DNA from: Thozetella sp. PMI_491
Taxonomy: Eukaryota; Ascomycota; Sordariomycetes; Chaetosphaeriales; Chaetosphaeriaceae
Assembly (NCBI GenBank): GCA_021432635.1
Contig: MU270050.1
Location: forward strand, 611,413 to 675,412
Length of the DNA stretch: 64,000 nucleotides
Reading direction: 5' to 3'
A model generated the notes under the pieces. That model did not search any database. It was not told where the DNA came from and was given only the letters and a program-made list of their open reading frames with translations. Shown in pieces: positions 44,892-56,551 of the stretch; position 1 is the stretch's first letter; each line of letters starts with the position of its first letter. The position numbers and the translations under genes are program-made.

Positions 44892-45609
44892 GGTATCCTG
44901 ACTAGACAATAAATTGGGCGCGGATGAAAGGTATGGAAAAATGGAATGACGAATGTGCGGAGGGGGTAGGAAGAGAGGAGGCCGACCATAGAGCCAAGAG
45001 AGGAGGCTGCTGTGGTGGAAGGAGCCTTCTTGGCATTATGGTCGATGATGCGCGGTGGGCTCTTAGCAGAGTGACGAAGGTGGGCGAGAACAAAGTACAA
45101 GACCCGTTGCTGACATGCTTGACTAACTGATCTACACTTACGTATGACTGTTGAAATGAAGAGGGTCTGTTGTCAGAAGCAGTCGTCGTCGGACCGTAGC
45201 ATGCATAGCGGCATGCATGCTACAAGCGAGGCCAATCAAACCACATAATCCAAGTCCGTTGGCTGGGCCATTCCGTATTGTACAAATGTGCCCAACATGC
45301 ATAAAGCAACCATCCTTCCAATGGTGTGGCTAACTACATGCCAAGGTAGCCCCCAATTGCGGCGAGGCGATCCAAGCAGGCACCTAAGCCGGGTCTAGAA
45401 TGCGATTGACGCGGGGTCTAGAATTTACGAGCTACGACTGAGGGCAGAATGGGATGTTTGTCAAGAAATGCCCAAGCATCAACCCCGCTCGTCATCTCTT
45501 GGCCGTTTACCTGGGTTTCTGTTGCGGAAGACGAGCCAGGACCATTTCCTTCCCTGCTGTGCAAATTTTTTTTTATTTTTTTTTTTGGCTCAGCTCAAGT
45601 GCATACACC
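44892..45609. promoter_or_regulatory. Shared divergent promoter of two UstYa genes
   Basis: About 720 bases between two oppositely transcribed UstYa genes, which should allow joint control. A GCATGC palindrome is repeated near 45199-45222 (GCATGC ... GCATGCATGC). A T-rich run sits just before the right-hand start. Confidence 0.45.
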
Positions 45610-46510
45610 ATGAGCGCTTCAAAGCGAAGTGACGGCTATGTGCCAGTGAATACCGAGCCAGCATCCCGAGTTTCTTCTAGTTCTATATCGAGTGAGAAAC
45701 CCTCATCCGACAAGCAGATTATTGGAATTGGGAAAATGGTATCCTTGTGCCGGATCTTGTTGATGTGTTCGGCATGTGCCCTCGTGTCAGCTATCGTTGC
45801 GACATTTGCTACAATACATATTATCAGGACGTATTATAGTGACTACAGCGCGCCTCTCATGAGGACTCCAGTGCCGAGGTGTACGAGAAAGTCCTTCTAC
45901 AACCCCGTGGCCAGATATTGACAGCGCATTGTGCAGTGCCGCAAGAGATTCGAGTCTTCGAGTTGGACCCCATGTTCAGCTCGCCCCCGTCCCCAGAAAC
46001 GGATGAAGCTTGGGATGCACTGCTCCCGGTTGGACGTGGTTTTGTCTACTTCCAGGACAGTGATAGCTACGGGCTCCAGCCAGGCATCGACAAAGAAAAC
46101 GGAGAAATCTACAGCGTCGCGATGTTTCACCAGCTACACTGTCTAGGTTTACTACGGTATAACTATTGGGCACTGCTAGAGGGTATTTTGGCCGGCAATA
46201 CAAGCTTAAATGCAGAAGAAGCCCAGCGCCAGCTTAAAGAGCACCATTCCGGTCATTGTTTCGATTACTTGCGGCAAAGTATTGAATGCTCGGCGGACAT
46301 GACTCTAGAATGGCCACGCACCGACTCTGACGGCACACGAACAGTTGTGAATGGGAAGGATGTGCCCCACGTCTGCACAAGCAAGGTGAGAGTGCTGAAG
46401 TATGAGAATGGAATTTGAAGCTGACATTCTTGTTCTTTTAGTCTGCAGTTTATGAATACATGGTGAGGAATCATTACAATGGTTCATACGACAGTGACAT
46501 TGCCGCTTGA
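45610..46510 (+). CDS. UstYa-family (DUF3328) oxidative cyclase
   Basis: Exons 45610-45880, 45937-46385 and 46442-46510 keep phase and give 262 residues. The cytosolic N-terminus is serine-rich, followed by a membrane helix at about residues 44-72. The lumenal part has RVFELDPMFSSPPSPETDEAW, HQLHC at 155-159, HSGHC at 194-198, FDYLRQSIECSADMTLEW and a terminal VYEYMVRNHY. These are textbook UstYa features. The start at ATG 45610 follows a poly-T stretch. With the divergent paralogue and the repeat precursor it forms a three-gene unit resembling minimal dikaritin clusters, where paired UstYa proteins act on one precursor. Confidence 0.9.
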
Positions 46511-46817
46511 GTCTCGTCTGTTTCGCGTAGCGCAACATGCGGGCCTAGTTTTAGAGTAAAGCCAATAGCATTCAGTCTAATAGAAGTAAAATTTCTAGAC
46601 GGCCTCAGCCTAGAGTCCATAAAATCTCAATAGTAGCAAACTACTCAGGCTATTAATTATCACCCGGTACTGCGCGCCGAGATTACCTTAGGGTACTTTG
46701 TAAGTAAGCTGGTTATGGCGTTGAAGAAGGGGCTCCTAGCAAACTTGCTTACTTCTAGTCTCTCGATCTGGTAAATTGCTCACTAACTTCCATGCATACC
46801 ATTCTGCAAGCACTAGA

Positions 46818-47300
46818 TCATGCCATTCCCGCGTATTCGATCGACCCCTCAACACCTGGGAACCAATCGACCCTGCGTTTGACATAAAACTCGCTACTCG
46901 GTGCCGTATCTCGTTTATCATCCATTATACCCATCGGAATAATGATGAATGGCATGATATCGGGGTTAGTTATGTTGGTAATGCATACATTGGACCCGCA
47001 TATGCTACAAAACGACCTCTGCACTATTCCTCCGTTGTCGCAAGACGAATCCTTGTATCCACGAATGGCGTTGTCCTTATCCATAATTTCAATTTGCTGC
47101 TCTTAATTAGTAATGAAACTTTGTGTGGATAGTAGTGATTTCCATGCCTCTTTGAGCAAGAAAAAGTTTGACTCAAAGATCGCGCCGCTAGACTTCTGGC
47201 ATGACGTGCAGTGGCAAAGCACTTTGCGTATTGGTTCGCCTTTCATGTGGACCTTAACGAGGCCACAGAGACAGGATCCAGTCCTCTCGACCACGCTCAT
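46818..47300 (-). CDS. GFA-domain (DUF636) zinc protein
   Basis: Exons 47300-47148 and 47096-46818 join in phase to give 143 residues, normal for the family. Zinc ligands are CLCG near the start, CHCTSC (CxCxxC) and CSICGS. This is the fold of the glutathione-dependent formaldehyde-activating family, in which most fungal members have unknown substrates. The only intron that keeps the domain whole has a GC donor (GAG|GCATGG) and acceptor GAGCAG; the donor is weak, so the exact join is uncertain. It converges on the UstYa gene (3' ends 307 bases apart) and is divergent from the regulator at 47700. Confidence 0.75.
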
Positions 47301-47699
47301 TTTGCCCTTCCGCAACTTCGAGGATGCAATTCTTAAGGTGTCCAAACGAGAGGGGGTAGGACGTAATGACTGAGCTCGAAGCCGAGACGCTCTGGCATCG
47401 AGAGTGAGTTCAAGATTAACACAGGAATTTTTCGCAGAATCAGAAGGTTTATTCTACGGCGAAGGGGAAGGTAGAATCTGGCGTGGTGGACCGTTTTATG
47501 TATCAAGTGCTAGCATATAGAGCGGACGCAGGAGCGGATAATATCCCGCTCGCACTAGCGCGCGTCACCAAATGCCCGCTCGGCTGCAGGATCCACATAA
47601 CCTTATGCGGGGCTAAGACTGCTGCCTCTTCCTTTCACAACAAAGTCTCCTTCCTTGCAAGTGCTCCGACGAGAGCAGGAGTCAGAGCGATCATCTTAC

Positions 47700-49485
47700 A
47701 TGGAATCACCACAGAGGGCGCCTCGCGCCTGTCGAGCGTGCAAGTACGGAACTCTCCCTATCAAAGTTTGACCAGGTGCTGAGACAGACAAGGCGCTTGA
47801 AGCGCAAGTGTTCTCGCGACCTACCTCTATGTTCCCTGGTGTGCACTACCCTGGCTGTCTCAGGCGGGATTGAAGGGCCTGACTTGATGATTAGTGTATC
47901 CGCCTAAACAAATCGTGCCAGTACTCTTTAGGAAGCCAGAGCCAGGAAGAGCTTTTGGAGCGGATCAGAGAGCTAGAGGAGCGACTTGAATCCGGATCGC
48001 CGGACAAGGCTGAAGAGACTTCAAACCATTCTTCATCAACTCACACCTTCCCGCCATCCTTTTTCTTGGATACAGATCGTCTAGCCCCACTTCTGCGGAA
48101 GTCTCTAGAATCAAAGGAAGAGACGCCACCGAAGCTATTGGGCCAGTTAGGATCCAATCTTTTGGCCATTTTGGACAGATATCTCAGGAATACGCACCCA
48201 TGGTTCCCTATACTTAGCCCGAAGAAACTGCATGAGCATGCTACGGAGTTCAAGGAGGACCTCAAACCAAGTGTTGCATTCCTATTCCTGTCACTTAAGC
48301 TTGTTTCGAGCTGTCGAAGTGAGCAGACTAAGGACGAAGCTAGCGAATTGTACTTCCTAGCGAGAGACATCCATAACAACCTGGAAGGTGCATCGGGAAT
48401 ATCCTTATGCTTTCTCCAGGGCGCTATTTTTATTGCTCTGTACGAGCTCGGCCAAGGAATTTTCCCAGCCGCTTATATGACGATTGGTAAAGTAGCAAGG
48501 CTGGCATCCCTGATTGGGCTGTCAGGCACAGCAAGTCCAACAAAATTATTCAAGGAGGCAAATACTTGGACGGAGAGAGAGGAGGAACGCCGAGCTTGGT
48601 GGGCTGTCTTTATTCTAGAGAGGTAAGCAACCATACTCCACAGACATGTCCCGCTTGTCTCGCTGATATTTATATTCGAAAGAATAATCAATGTTGCCCC
48701 AAGCGGTCTTCACATGGCAACGCCGGATCCATCGTCAGCCACGCTCTTGCCCATATCGGACTCCCGTTGGAATCGAGGAGAGATCGGTCCTTCCGAAGCG
48801 CTCTTCACACACGGATTCTCTTCCGCTGCCAACGTTGGACCCTTTGCGCGTCTCTGCCAAGCATCTCACGTCCTCTCTATGGTCCAACGCCATCGTGAGA
48901 CTAGGCACACAAGCACCGATAAGACCGCGGTCCTTAACGAAGCCCTGCAGCTTCACTCCACGCTTGTCGCCTTAGACAATCATCTTGCCCAGCAGCTAGA
49001 TACTGCCGCCTCCTCAGATAGCTGGAGTTGTGCAACTGATCTCGCTATATGTTGCTCCGCGCGTATGATGCTATATGACATGTATGGGTGCAACAGTCTC
49101 GACGCCGCGGTGCTCTCTACCGAGCGCGTAGCTCTGGAGACGGAGATGCAGTCGGCGAGTCTTGAAGGTCTCATACAGTTGGTAAGCCAGAGAGCGGTGA
49201 CACTGGCCGCGGCCGTGTGTTCGCTGTATGGAGACGCGGTCGGCGCAGTCTCTCCATTGATCATAGAGTGCCTATATACGGCGGCGTGCGAGTGCAAATG
49301 GTTCGTTCAGGAGAGGATGGTTCCGGACATGACTGGAACTCTGCAGACCCTGAAAAATGCCTTGGCCATTGTTGATGGCAGATGGGGGATTTCCGGTAGG
49401 TGCCAAGAGCCAAGAATGCTTCGGTGAGAGACAGCTAACTGGATCAGGACAATATATGAAATTGCTCGAATTTGCAGAGTATTAA
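47700..49485 (+). CDS. Zn2Cys6 transcription factor with MHR domain
   Basis: Exons 47700-47743, 47793-47838, 47895-48622, 48683-49395 and 49448-49485 keep phase and give 522 residues. The zinc cluster is divided over three exons: CRACK, RLKRKCSRDLPLCSL and CIRLNKSC, giving CX2CX6CX6CX2CX6C. A coiled coil (QEELLERIRELEERL) and the middle homology region (LQGAIFIALYELGQGIFPAA) follow, then GQYMKLLEFAEY at the end. It is a clear relative of the regulator at 29549-31494. Starting at a later Met, as a simple frame would suggest, loses the DNA-binding domain. It converges with the DHA2 pump so closely that the two stop codons overlap. Confidence 0.88.
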
Positions 49486-51334
49486 ACTTGTTTCTTGCGT
49501 GTAATCCGGCCCCTACTCAAAAAGACCGCTGTTAGTGCGACTAAGCACGCTATGGCGGTTACTAGGTAAAAGACGTTGTCAATGGCCTCAGTGTATGAGG
49601 CAATCACTGCTGGTAACTCGGCGTCGGTAACAACGTTCCGGAAATGAGTTGCCCCGAGCTCCAGAATTGTGTTAGGATTACGATTGGGCACTCTGATTGC
49701 CAGTTCCGATTTCAGCGTTTCGTCAAAGATGGTGTTACCAACTGTTAGGAAAATCGCTCCGCCCAACGACTGGAGATACATGATGAGGGACAGTGCCATG
49801 GAAATTTGTGCAGGTTTGATGGAAGTCTGAATACAGACAACAGGCTGAAGGGATTGTTAGTTTAGACTGTCTTATCATATCTCCTACGTGGACTTGCCAT
49901 CTGTATGCCGATGCCACGACCCGCGCCAACAAGTATTTGGTACCCGATCCATTGGCCCGCAGTGCTAGTAGGTGACAAGGTCGAGAGCAGGCCAAAGCCT
50001 ACAGAAAGAACGATGCCAGAGAGAAGAATGTATAGAGCAATGTGGCCGGTTTTCTGGACTAGAATCTGTCAATCATTCCACGACCGCTCTGAATAAGTAG
50101 AGGGGTATGAGACATACCCAAAAATCCGGTACTTAGCACCATCAAAAGCTGGCTGAGAATTGTGGGTAGATAGTAAACGCCAGACATGAAAGGGGTGGTT
50201 CCGTTGGCTGCCTGGAAGTAAATTGGGAGAAAATAAGCCTGGACAGTCACGGTTGTCAATATCCAGAATGAACTGAGACCGCTGGCCCAAACTAATCGCC
50301 TCTTTGCCATGGAGAAAGGGAGCAAGGCGTCGTCGCCTTGGCGCCAGTTCCATATCACCCAGGCCACGAATGCTACTCCGGTGCCGCAGAAGAGCCCGAT
50401 CACAACGCTCGAGTCCCAAGAATATTCCCTGGATCCATACTGAAGTCCAAGGAGTAACTGGATGGCGAACAGCGCCGACAACAGGAAGCCGATGAAGTCA
50501 AGCTCTCGGTGAAGTCGCGACAGCACGGACCAAACCGCGGGCTTCTCAACTTGGTCCGGAATGCGGAGGAAAGCCATGGCAATGAGGCCAAGACCGCCAA
50601 CGGGAAGGTTGATGTAGAAACACCAGCGCCACGTCGAATATTCCGTGAAGGCTCCACCAATCAGCGGCCCAACCGCGATTCCGAACTGTGAGATACCAAG
50701 CACAATCGATGTGATAGATGCCCGCTGAGCCGGTCGGGTGATGCAACTGACGATGGTGAAGGCTCCATTCAGGAGACCAGCCGATCCCAGGCCAGCGACC
50801 GCGCGGCCAATTATAAGCATTCGCGATGAGGAAGCGCTAGCGCAGAGCAGAGACCCGAGTTCGAAAATGAAGATGAAAGTCAAGAAGGTCCATTTCGTGC
50901 TGAACCTGTGATAGATCTTCCCAGTGAGGAGCTGAGGGGCAGCCGCGGCAAACTGGTATGCTGACCCATACCAGCCCACGTCTTGAAGAGAGTGAAACTC
51001 GTCAGTTATTCGAGGGGTCTGAGAAAAATTAGCATCTATCTGCTGTGCTATGCCTGTGGCAGTTACGGCTGGAACTAACAGCAGTCCCAATGATGGAAAT
51101 GTCGAGCATGAGTAAAAAAGTAGCCAAGGTGATGGAGATGGTGATGAGAACTCTAGATATCGTCGAAGGATACTCATTTTGCTGGATCTGGTCGTTCTTT
51201 TCGCTTGGCATCTCGGCGGGAATATCTGGCTGGATAGGGGCACTGCTATCGTCAGGTACAGGCGACTGGGAAGACTTTTCCAACATTTCCAAGCCTGCAA
51301 CGGGGCTTCTGGGTTCCATGGCCGCTTCTGCCAT
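49482..51334 (-). CDS. MFS efflux transporter, DHA2 family (14 helices)
   Basis: Exons 51334-51080, 51018-50118, 50058-49898 and 49844-49482 keep phase and give 559 residues. A long charged N-terminus precedes the first helix (LITISITLATFLLMLDISIIG). Family motifs are TPRITDEFHSLQDVGWYGSAY (helix 1-2 loop), GRAVAGLGSAGLLNGA, GPLIGGAFTEYSTWRWCFYIN (motif C region, GPxxGG) and GIGIQMPVVCIQ. The last intron has a perfect GC donor (ATG|GCAAGT); using a nearby GT donor breaks the frame. DHA2 pumps in fungi export toxins, drugs and cluster products. Location 3-4 kb from the UstYa/precursor unit makes it a candidate exporter. Confidence 0.92.
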
Positions 51335-52160
51335 GACTGTATCGTTTGTCCAGGGTGGCTAAAGGCTTAGATACACATGAGCGCCTTTTTTTTCTGCGAA
51401 ATCCAGCTCCGTAATGTGCGGCTGTGACTTCGAGCTAAAGGTAAGACACTATATCAAGTGCAAACGGCATTTTTGAAGCGAGAAGTTCAAATCTGCTTCC
51501 CAAATCGTCTTTTATTTCCCAGCTGCGAAGTGGACATGGATACAAGCGAGCCAAAGACTAAGCCCGTGTGCTCAAAGAGTTTCCCAACGGGGTTCGGGAG
51601 CGGAACCGTTCTACACCCATGTTTGTCAGCTAAAGGTCTTGCTGCATTTCTTTTACGCATCTGGTTCAATAACATTCTATCTATTGTAATCTTCGATAAA
51701 GTACTGATGGAGTACAGCTCGCTGGTCTGGATTTGGTAGATATCAATGCTGGGAAGTTCAATAAAGCTGATCCGTAACTGCTGCACCTCGTCCGCCGGTT
51801 AATCATAATGCAGAATTCTTCTGGCATAGTAATTAGCAGCACGTTTGCAATCCTACTATGACCAGTTCTCCGTTCTCATCTGGTTGGCCGCTAGCATCCG
51901 ATGGGCTTGAACAGAGAGTTGAAGTGGGGCGAGCGGAGTTCGGAATCCGTTGGGCCAACGGCATTCCGTTCCTTAAATAAAATCCCGCCCCAACCTTCGT
52001 CTTGCCAAGGCGTGGGCAGTCCCTATTGCAAGGTCCGGCGGATTGAACCATCGCGCACTGCAAACCGTGCATCTCCGTTCCGGCATTCCACCGGAGATCT
52101 TGTCTGCGCATTCTGCAGATTCCTTCGGATCTGAACCCAGCATTGCTCCATCCCTCAGGC
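51335..52160. other. Divergent intergenic region
   Basis: Between the transporter and the next regulator. No gene supported. Confidence 0.4.
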
Positions 52161-54307
52161 ATGGAAGCTGCTCTCGAACCAGTCGGCAGGGCTGTTCCAG
52201 CGAGGTACGGCAAAGCGTGTACTAGTTGTACAAAAGCCAAGTGCCGATGCGTCTATCGTGTCGATGGACCTGACTGTGAAAGGTAATAAGGCTCACATGG
52301 CCCCCCCCAAGGCTGTTGCGTTGCTTGCACAACTCCATACCCATCGTTTCTGTTGCTTGACATCCTAGGAGCCTGAGAGCTGGTATCATCGTTAAGCCTT
52401 TTGACTAGATGCCATCGTCTCGGAAAGCGATGCGACCCATCTACTCCCCAACGCAGACGCAATGTCACGCGCAGCGCCGGAGCACAAAACGCCCTAGAGG
52501 CGAAGCTAAACGAAGTAGTCGCTCTTCTACGAAATCAACCCATCCCCAGGAACGCGGCCGCTCAGGGTCTCAATTCGCAAGCCGAGCCTATCACACCTGC
52601 AGCAAGTGCGATCGTTTCCGAGGGTGGTCTCTCCAGTGGCGATTTCCTCGCTGAGGGTTCAACCGCTGCGGCCACGACATCCTTGCGAGCGTCGGGTTCG
52701 CTACACGTAGACACTTCAGCTGCTCTACCCGACCTGCCGTTTTGCGCATCACAACCAACCGGTCTTGAGGCCGAGGAAGCATTATGGAGGTTTCAAAAAT
52801 ACATAATTGACTTCTTCCCATTCGTATATATACCTCCTGGCACAACCGCACGCCAGTTACAAGAGTCATCCCCGTTTTTGCACCTCAACATAATGTCTAT
52901 TGCCTGCCAGGATCCTTATCGGCAACGCGCCATGTCGGATCATATCAAGCAGTATATTGCTAGCAGGGTACTAGTTCACCATGACAGAAATTTAGACTTG
53001 CTACTCGGCTTGCTCGCTTTCTTGGCTTGGTATGTAGTCGCAACTCAACGGGGGGAAGTCAGGCTGACTTGGCCTTTTTAGGACCGGCCACCACCGGAAA
53101 GAAAAGCCGTTCCTCTCGTTCTTTGTTTCTATCGCGTCCGGCTTGATCTGTGAGCTTCAGTTGCACAAGCCCATAGTGGAACCACCACTGGGATATCCTT
53201 TCACGGACTGCACGAAATCAGCACCTCAACCTGCTCCAGAGCAGTATCGTCCATCAGAACGAAGAGCTGTCCTCGCGCTCTTTTATGTCTCATCTCAGTT
53301 AGTACCATGATTTTCCTCTCGAGAGCAAACTGCTATATAGTTGTATAGACTAATATGGGACTTCTCAGGATCGCATACACGCTCAGAAAGGTCGATTCTC
53401 TCAACTGGACACCCCATATGGATGAATGCATAAGAGTACTTTCGGAAAGTCCAGAGTGGGAGGGCGATCATGTCCTCGTCACCATGGTCAAATCACAGCT
53501 AATCATTGATCAATTACTTCGCGCTTCGTGGCAGACGCCGCCACCAAGCCCGCCGATTATATTTGTATCAGCCCTCCGGTCGCAAGTTCAGGGTATTAAA
53601 AACGAGATTCCTCGCCAGTTGAAAGAAGATGGCAAGTCTCTCAGACGATATGGATTAGGATCGAAACGTCTAACTATTCGCGTATAGCAAGGGTAAAGGG
53701 CGTAATAGCCTTCACGGAATTTATCGTCCACCAGTACGCTTGGCGCGCACAGCCGCCAACATCAGCCGGCCTAACTCTCCAGCGGCACGAGATCCTCGCA
53801 TCGATGCTTTCGGGTATCCAGACCTGGTTCGACGCCCATTTTACCTTGGCACCGACCTTGGGCTTCGGCCCGACGTTCGCATGGTATTCACAGATGGGCA
53901 TGTGCCTCATAGCGCTGCACTGGCTGACATGTGTCGTCAATGATCCAGTCTGGGATCGCCGCGCCGCGCGCCAGACAATCGATCTGATCTCCGTGTGCGA
54001 TCGCGTTCTGGCCTTTATGGACGCTATTGCGGCGGAGCGGCGTAGACTGGCCTCTCGGGCTGATGAGAGCAGCGAGAAAGACTCTTTTCGGGACGGCTCC
54101 AACACCATTCGCATGTTTCGCAATCAGTGGTATGCAGACTTGCAAGGAGAGCAGCCGACGGCCCAAGCAACGGTAATGGCGACCATGACAAGGAGTCTAG
54201 ATGGGGATCAAAGGATCGAGGCATCTTCGATTGGGCTTAGCCCCGCGCCGCATGATTATTGGTCTAACGAAATATTTAGCTTTATGAACTGGGAGCAGGT
54301 GTTATGA
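52161..54307 (+). CDS. Zn2Cys6 transcription factor
   Basis: Exons 52161-52282, 52409-53029, 53082-53297, 53369-53631 and 53688-54307 keep phase and give 613 residues. The zinc cluster CTSCTKAKC...CERCHRLGKRC is split by the first intron. A linker rich in Ala, Thr and Ser is followed by a helical regulatory part (LLGLLAFLAWTGHHRKEKPFLSFF, LICELQLHKP). The fourth intron has a GC donor GATG|GCAAGT with branch point CTAAC; with it the frame runs on to the end, without it the protein would stop early. It is probably pathway-specific, since it sits beside an export pump, but the target is unknown. Confidence 0.86.
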
Positions 54308-55476
54308 GTTTAGTGAGTTATATCGCCACTCTAGCGACTGACGCTCAAAGGGAAGGGGGCCGTGACCACAATTAGGCCTGTATCTGCGTCTAAGTGGACA
54401 AGGTGTCTTAGGGACGCAGACACCTAATATGGCCTGTGTGGTCGTGGCTCGGCCGACCTGGGGAAGGGCCGGCTCCATGGGCTTCCGCGCACCCACCCCA
54501 TCAATCTACTATTTGATGTGCGATTTGCTTGATTCCATGACTGTCCCCAATGTGCCTGGTATGCCATCCGGTGTGCGAGCTAAAAGTGGTTGTTTGCTTA
54601 CACTAGCTTAGCTGCGAGGCTATGACCGATGTATATACCTTATACTAAACCTTGAATAAATATTTATAACCTTCAAGCTTTATATTTTATTAGGTTTAAG
54701 CGATTATTTATGAAATTTTAGCCACTAAATTTACATAATTATTTCGGGTATATATATGTAGGTGTGTTGTTTAGTGTCGATTTTTATGCTGGCTCTATAG
54801 TTAAGCTACACTATTCCATGTAACTACTTTGAGACGGTAATAGTTAGACTGCTCAGTACTTAACAGATGATCGCTGAATACTTGGGAAATGGCCGGTAGC
54901 TAAACCCTTGTAAGCTGGAAACCAAGGATCAGTCTACGTTTTAAACCCCAACCACCACTTCTCTCTTTAGAGTTAAAGTCCCTACCCTACTACACATGCT
55001 CAAGTTGTCAAGACTGATACAGCATGTCTTTGCACTTTTTTACCACTTGGATCTTGACTCAACTAGAAATAAGTCGCTATCATGGTACGGCATCCACTAC
55101 TGAAGTGCCGAGGACTTCAACTAAGATGATTTAATACGTGTAGCATTAAGCGCCCTTACTAATAGTGTGGGGAAGTGAGAGAGAGCAGCCTGTTTTAACC
55201 ATGCTAGCATCGCCAAAACTCAGTCATTTCTCTGTATATTGCCAATAGCTTTACCTGGTATTCGCCGGCAGTCTCAGGATTAGCTGAAGCAGAAGTGATA
55301 GCCCGGACAGCCCATTTTATAGTGGCATCAAAGAAGTTGGGTAGATCCAAGGAGAGGTTTAGGTGGTTTCCACTCTCAGATTATAAAGAGTACCGGGGAC
55401 GTCTCAATCCCAGAGACTAAGCTTCCCTCTCGCGTCCCCATCATAGTTGACGTTTCTGCTACAAAGCTCAATCGAC
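54308..55476. other. Intergenic, partly AT-rich
   Basis: AT-rich stretch at about 54610-54800 with many TTTATA/TAAATA words. No gene, no clear transposon ends. It could be a decayed repeat. Confidence 0.4.
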
Positions 55477-56551
55477 ATGCTGTTAGCTTGAGCCTTAGCC
55501 TCCGCTAGCTTTCTCTTCGGTATTGCGGACGCGCCCGGATGCGTCATGTTCTACACAATTGGCGGAAAGAACTATGCCGGGTATTCCTTGCTTGGGTGGC
55601 TCTCAGGTGCCTGCCGAGGGCTACAACTTACTTTGCATAGATCATCGAGCAATCGAGTGTCACCGGGCTCGATCCAACGTCCTTGGGCGAACATTGACCC
55701 GCTGAAGGACTTAAACTCCATCAATCTGCGTTGCAATACTCCAGGTCGAAGTGTTAACGGAACGGCCCCGGTTACGGGTGGGTTGTGCCATGGCGAGTGA
55801 TGCTTGCATGCTTGACTGGCTGGTTCTTCTATCCCATGCAGCGGGCTCGGCTATAACTGCCCACTGGCAGAGCTGGTCGCACACTCATGGCCCCTTATTG
55901 TGTAGGTGTCGATATGCCTAGGAAGCGAGCGGGTTGTAGGAGAGTGGGCACTGACTCTTTTTGATGGTGCATCCTAGAGCTGGATGGCCAAGTGTCCAGA
56001 CAAGTGTTCCGAGTACGACGGCAGTGGAGCATTATGGGTGAGATGAGAAGCTCTAGTTCCCAATCCTCTTCTCTATGCTAACGGGAGTCAATCGCGTACT
56101 AGTTCAAGATCAACGAGGTCGACCTGCTCGGCGGCACCCTGAAAGAAGGCCAGTGGGGCGTCGTCAAGATGATGAACAACGGTTATAGCTGGACTTCAAC
56201 CATCCCGGCAAGCTTGGCAGATGGCGAATATCTGCTCCGACATGAACTAATTGCGCTTCACGACCCTGGCAAGCCGCAGTTTTATCCCGAGTTAGTCCAG
56301 CTCTTGCCTTCCCACCTTCGGCTAATCACTAGCACGAGGAACAGAAATGAGATGGCCCATGCTCACAGTCATACAGATGCGCCCAAGTTACCGTCTCTGG
56401 CGGCAAGGGCGCCCTTCCACCCGAGAACACTAGGGTCTCGATTCCTGGCGTCTATAATATCAACCAGCCGTCCTTGAACATCAATGTCTATTCTGCTCAG
56501 GCTAGTCAGACCTTCTGGGCACCTATCGGACCCGAGGTGTGGAAAGGCTAG
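55477..56551 (+). pseudogene. AA9 lytic polysaccharide monooxygenase, N-terminus damaged
   Basis: Exons 55477-55777, 55842-55899, 55980-56037, 56103-56290 and 56377-56551 join in perfect phase (260 codons with stop). AA9 landmarks are clear: IQRPWANIDPLKDLNSINLRC, AHWQSWSHTHGPLF (second copper His), WMAKCPDKCSEY, WFKINEVDLLGG, SLADGEYLLRHELIALH, PQFYPECAQVTVSGG (Gln and axial Tyr) and the end VWKG. Two lesions are at the start. Codon 5 of the signal peptide is TGA (55489-55491). The residue at the expected mature N-terminus, which must be His to form the copper brace, is Pro (CCC at 55534-55536). The body looks well preserved, so inactivation may be recent. A start further inside would lack a signal peptide. 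Confidence 0.75.

Noticed and set aside
49735..50058. Frameshift in the DHA2 transporter between its third and fourth exons
   Set aside because: No GT donor fits, but a GC donor (ATG|GCAAGT) restores the conserved GIGIQMPVV segment in phase.
54600..54820. AT-rich stretch as a centromere-like or transposon-derived element
   Set aside because: Short, and without terminal repeats or coding remnants that I can see.
55770..55850. Frameshift in the AA9 gene after its first exon
   Set aside because: The donor ACGG|GTGGGT joins in phase to the acceptor at 55841 and gives the expected AGSAITAHWQSW segment.
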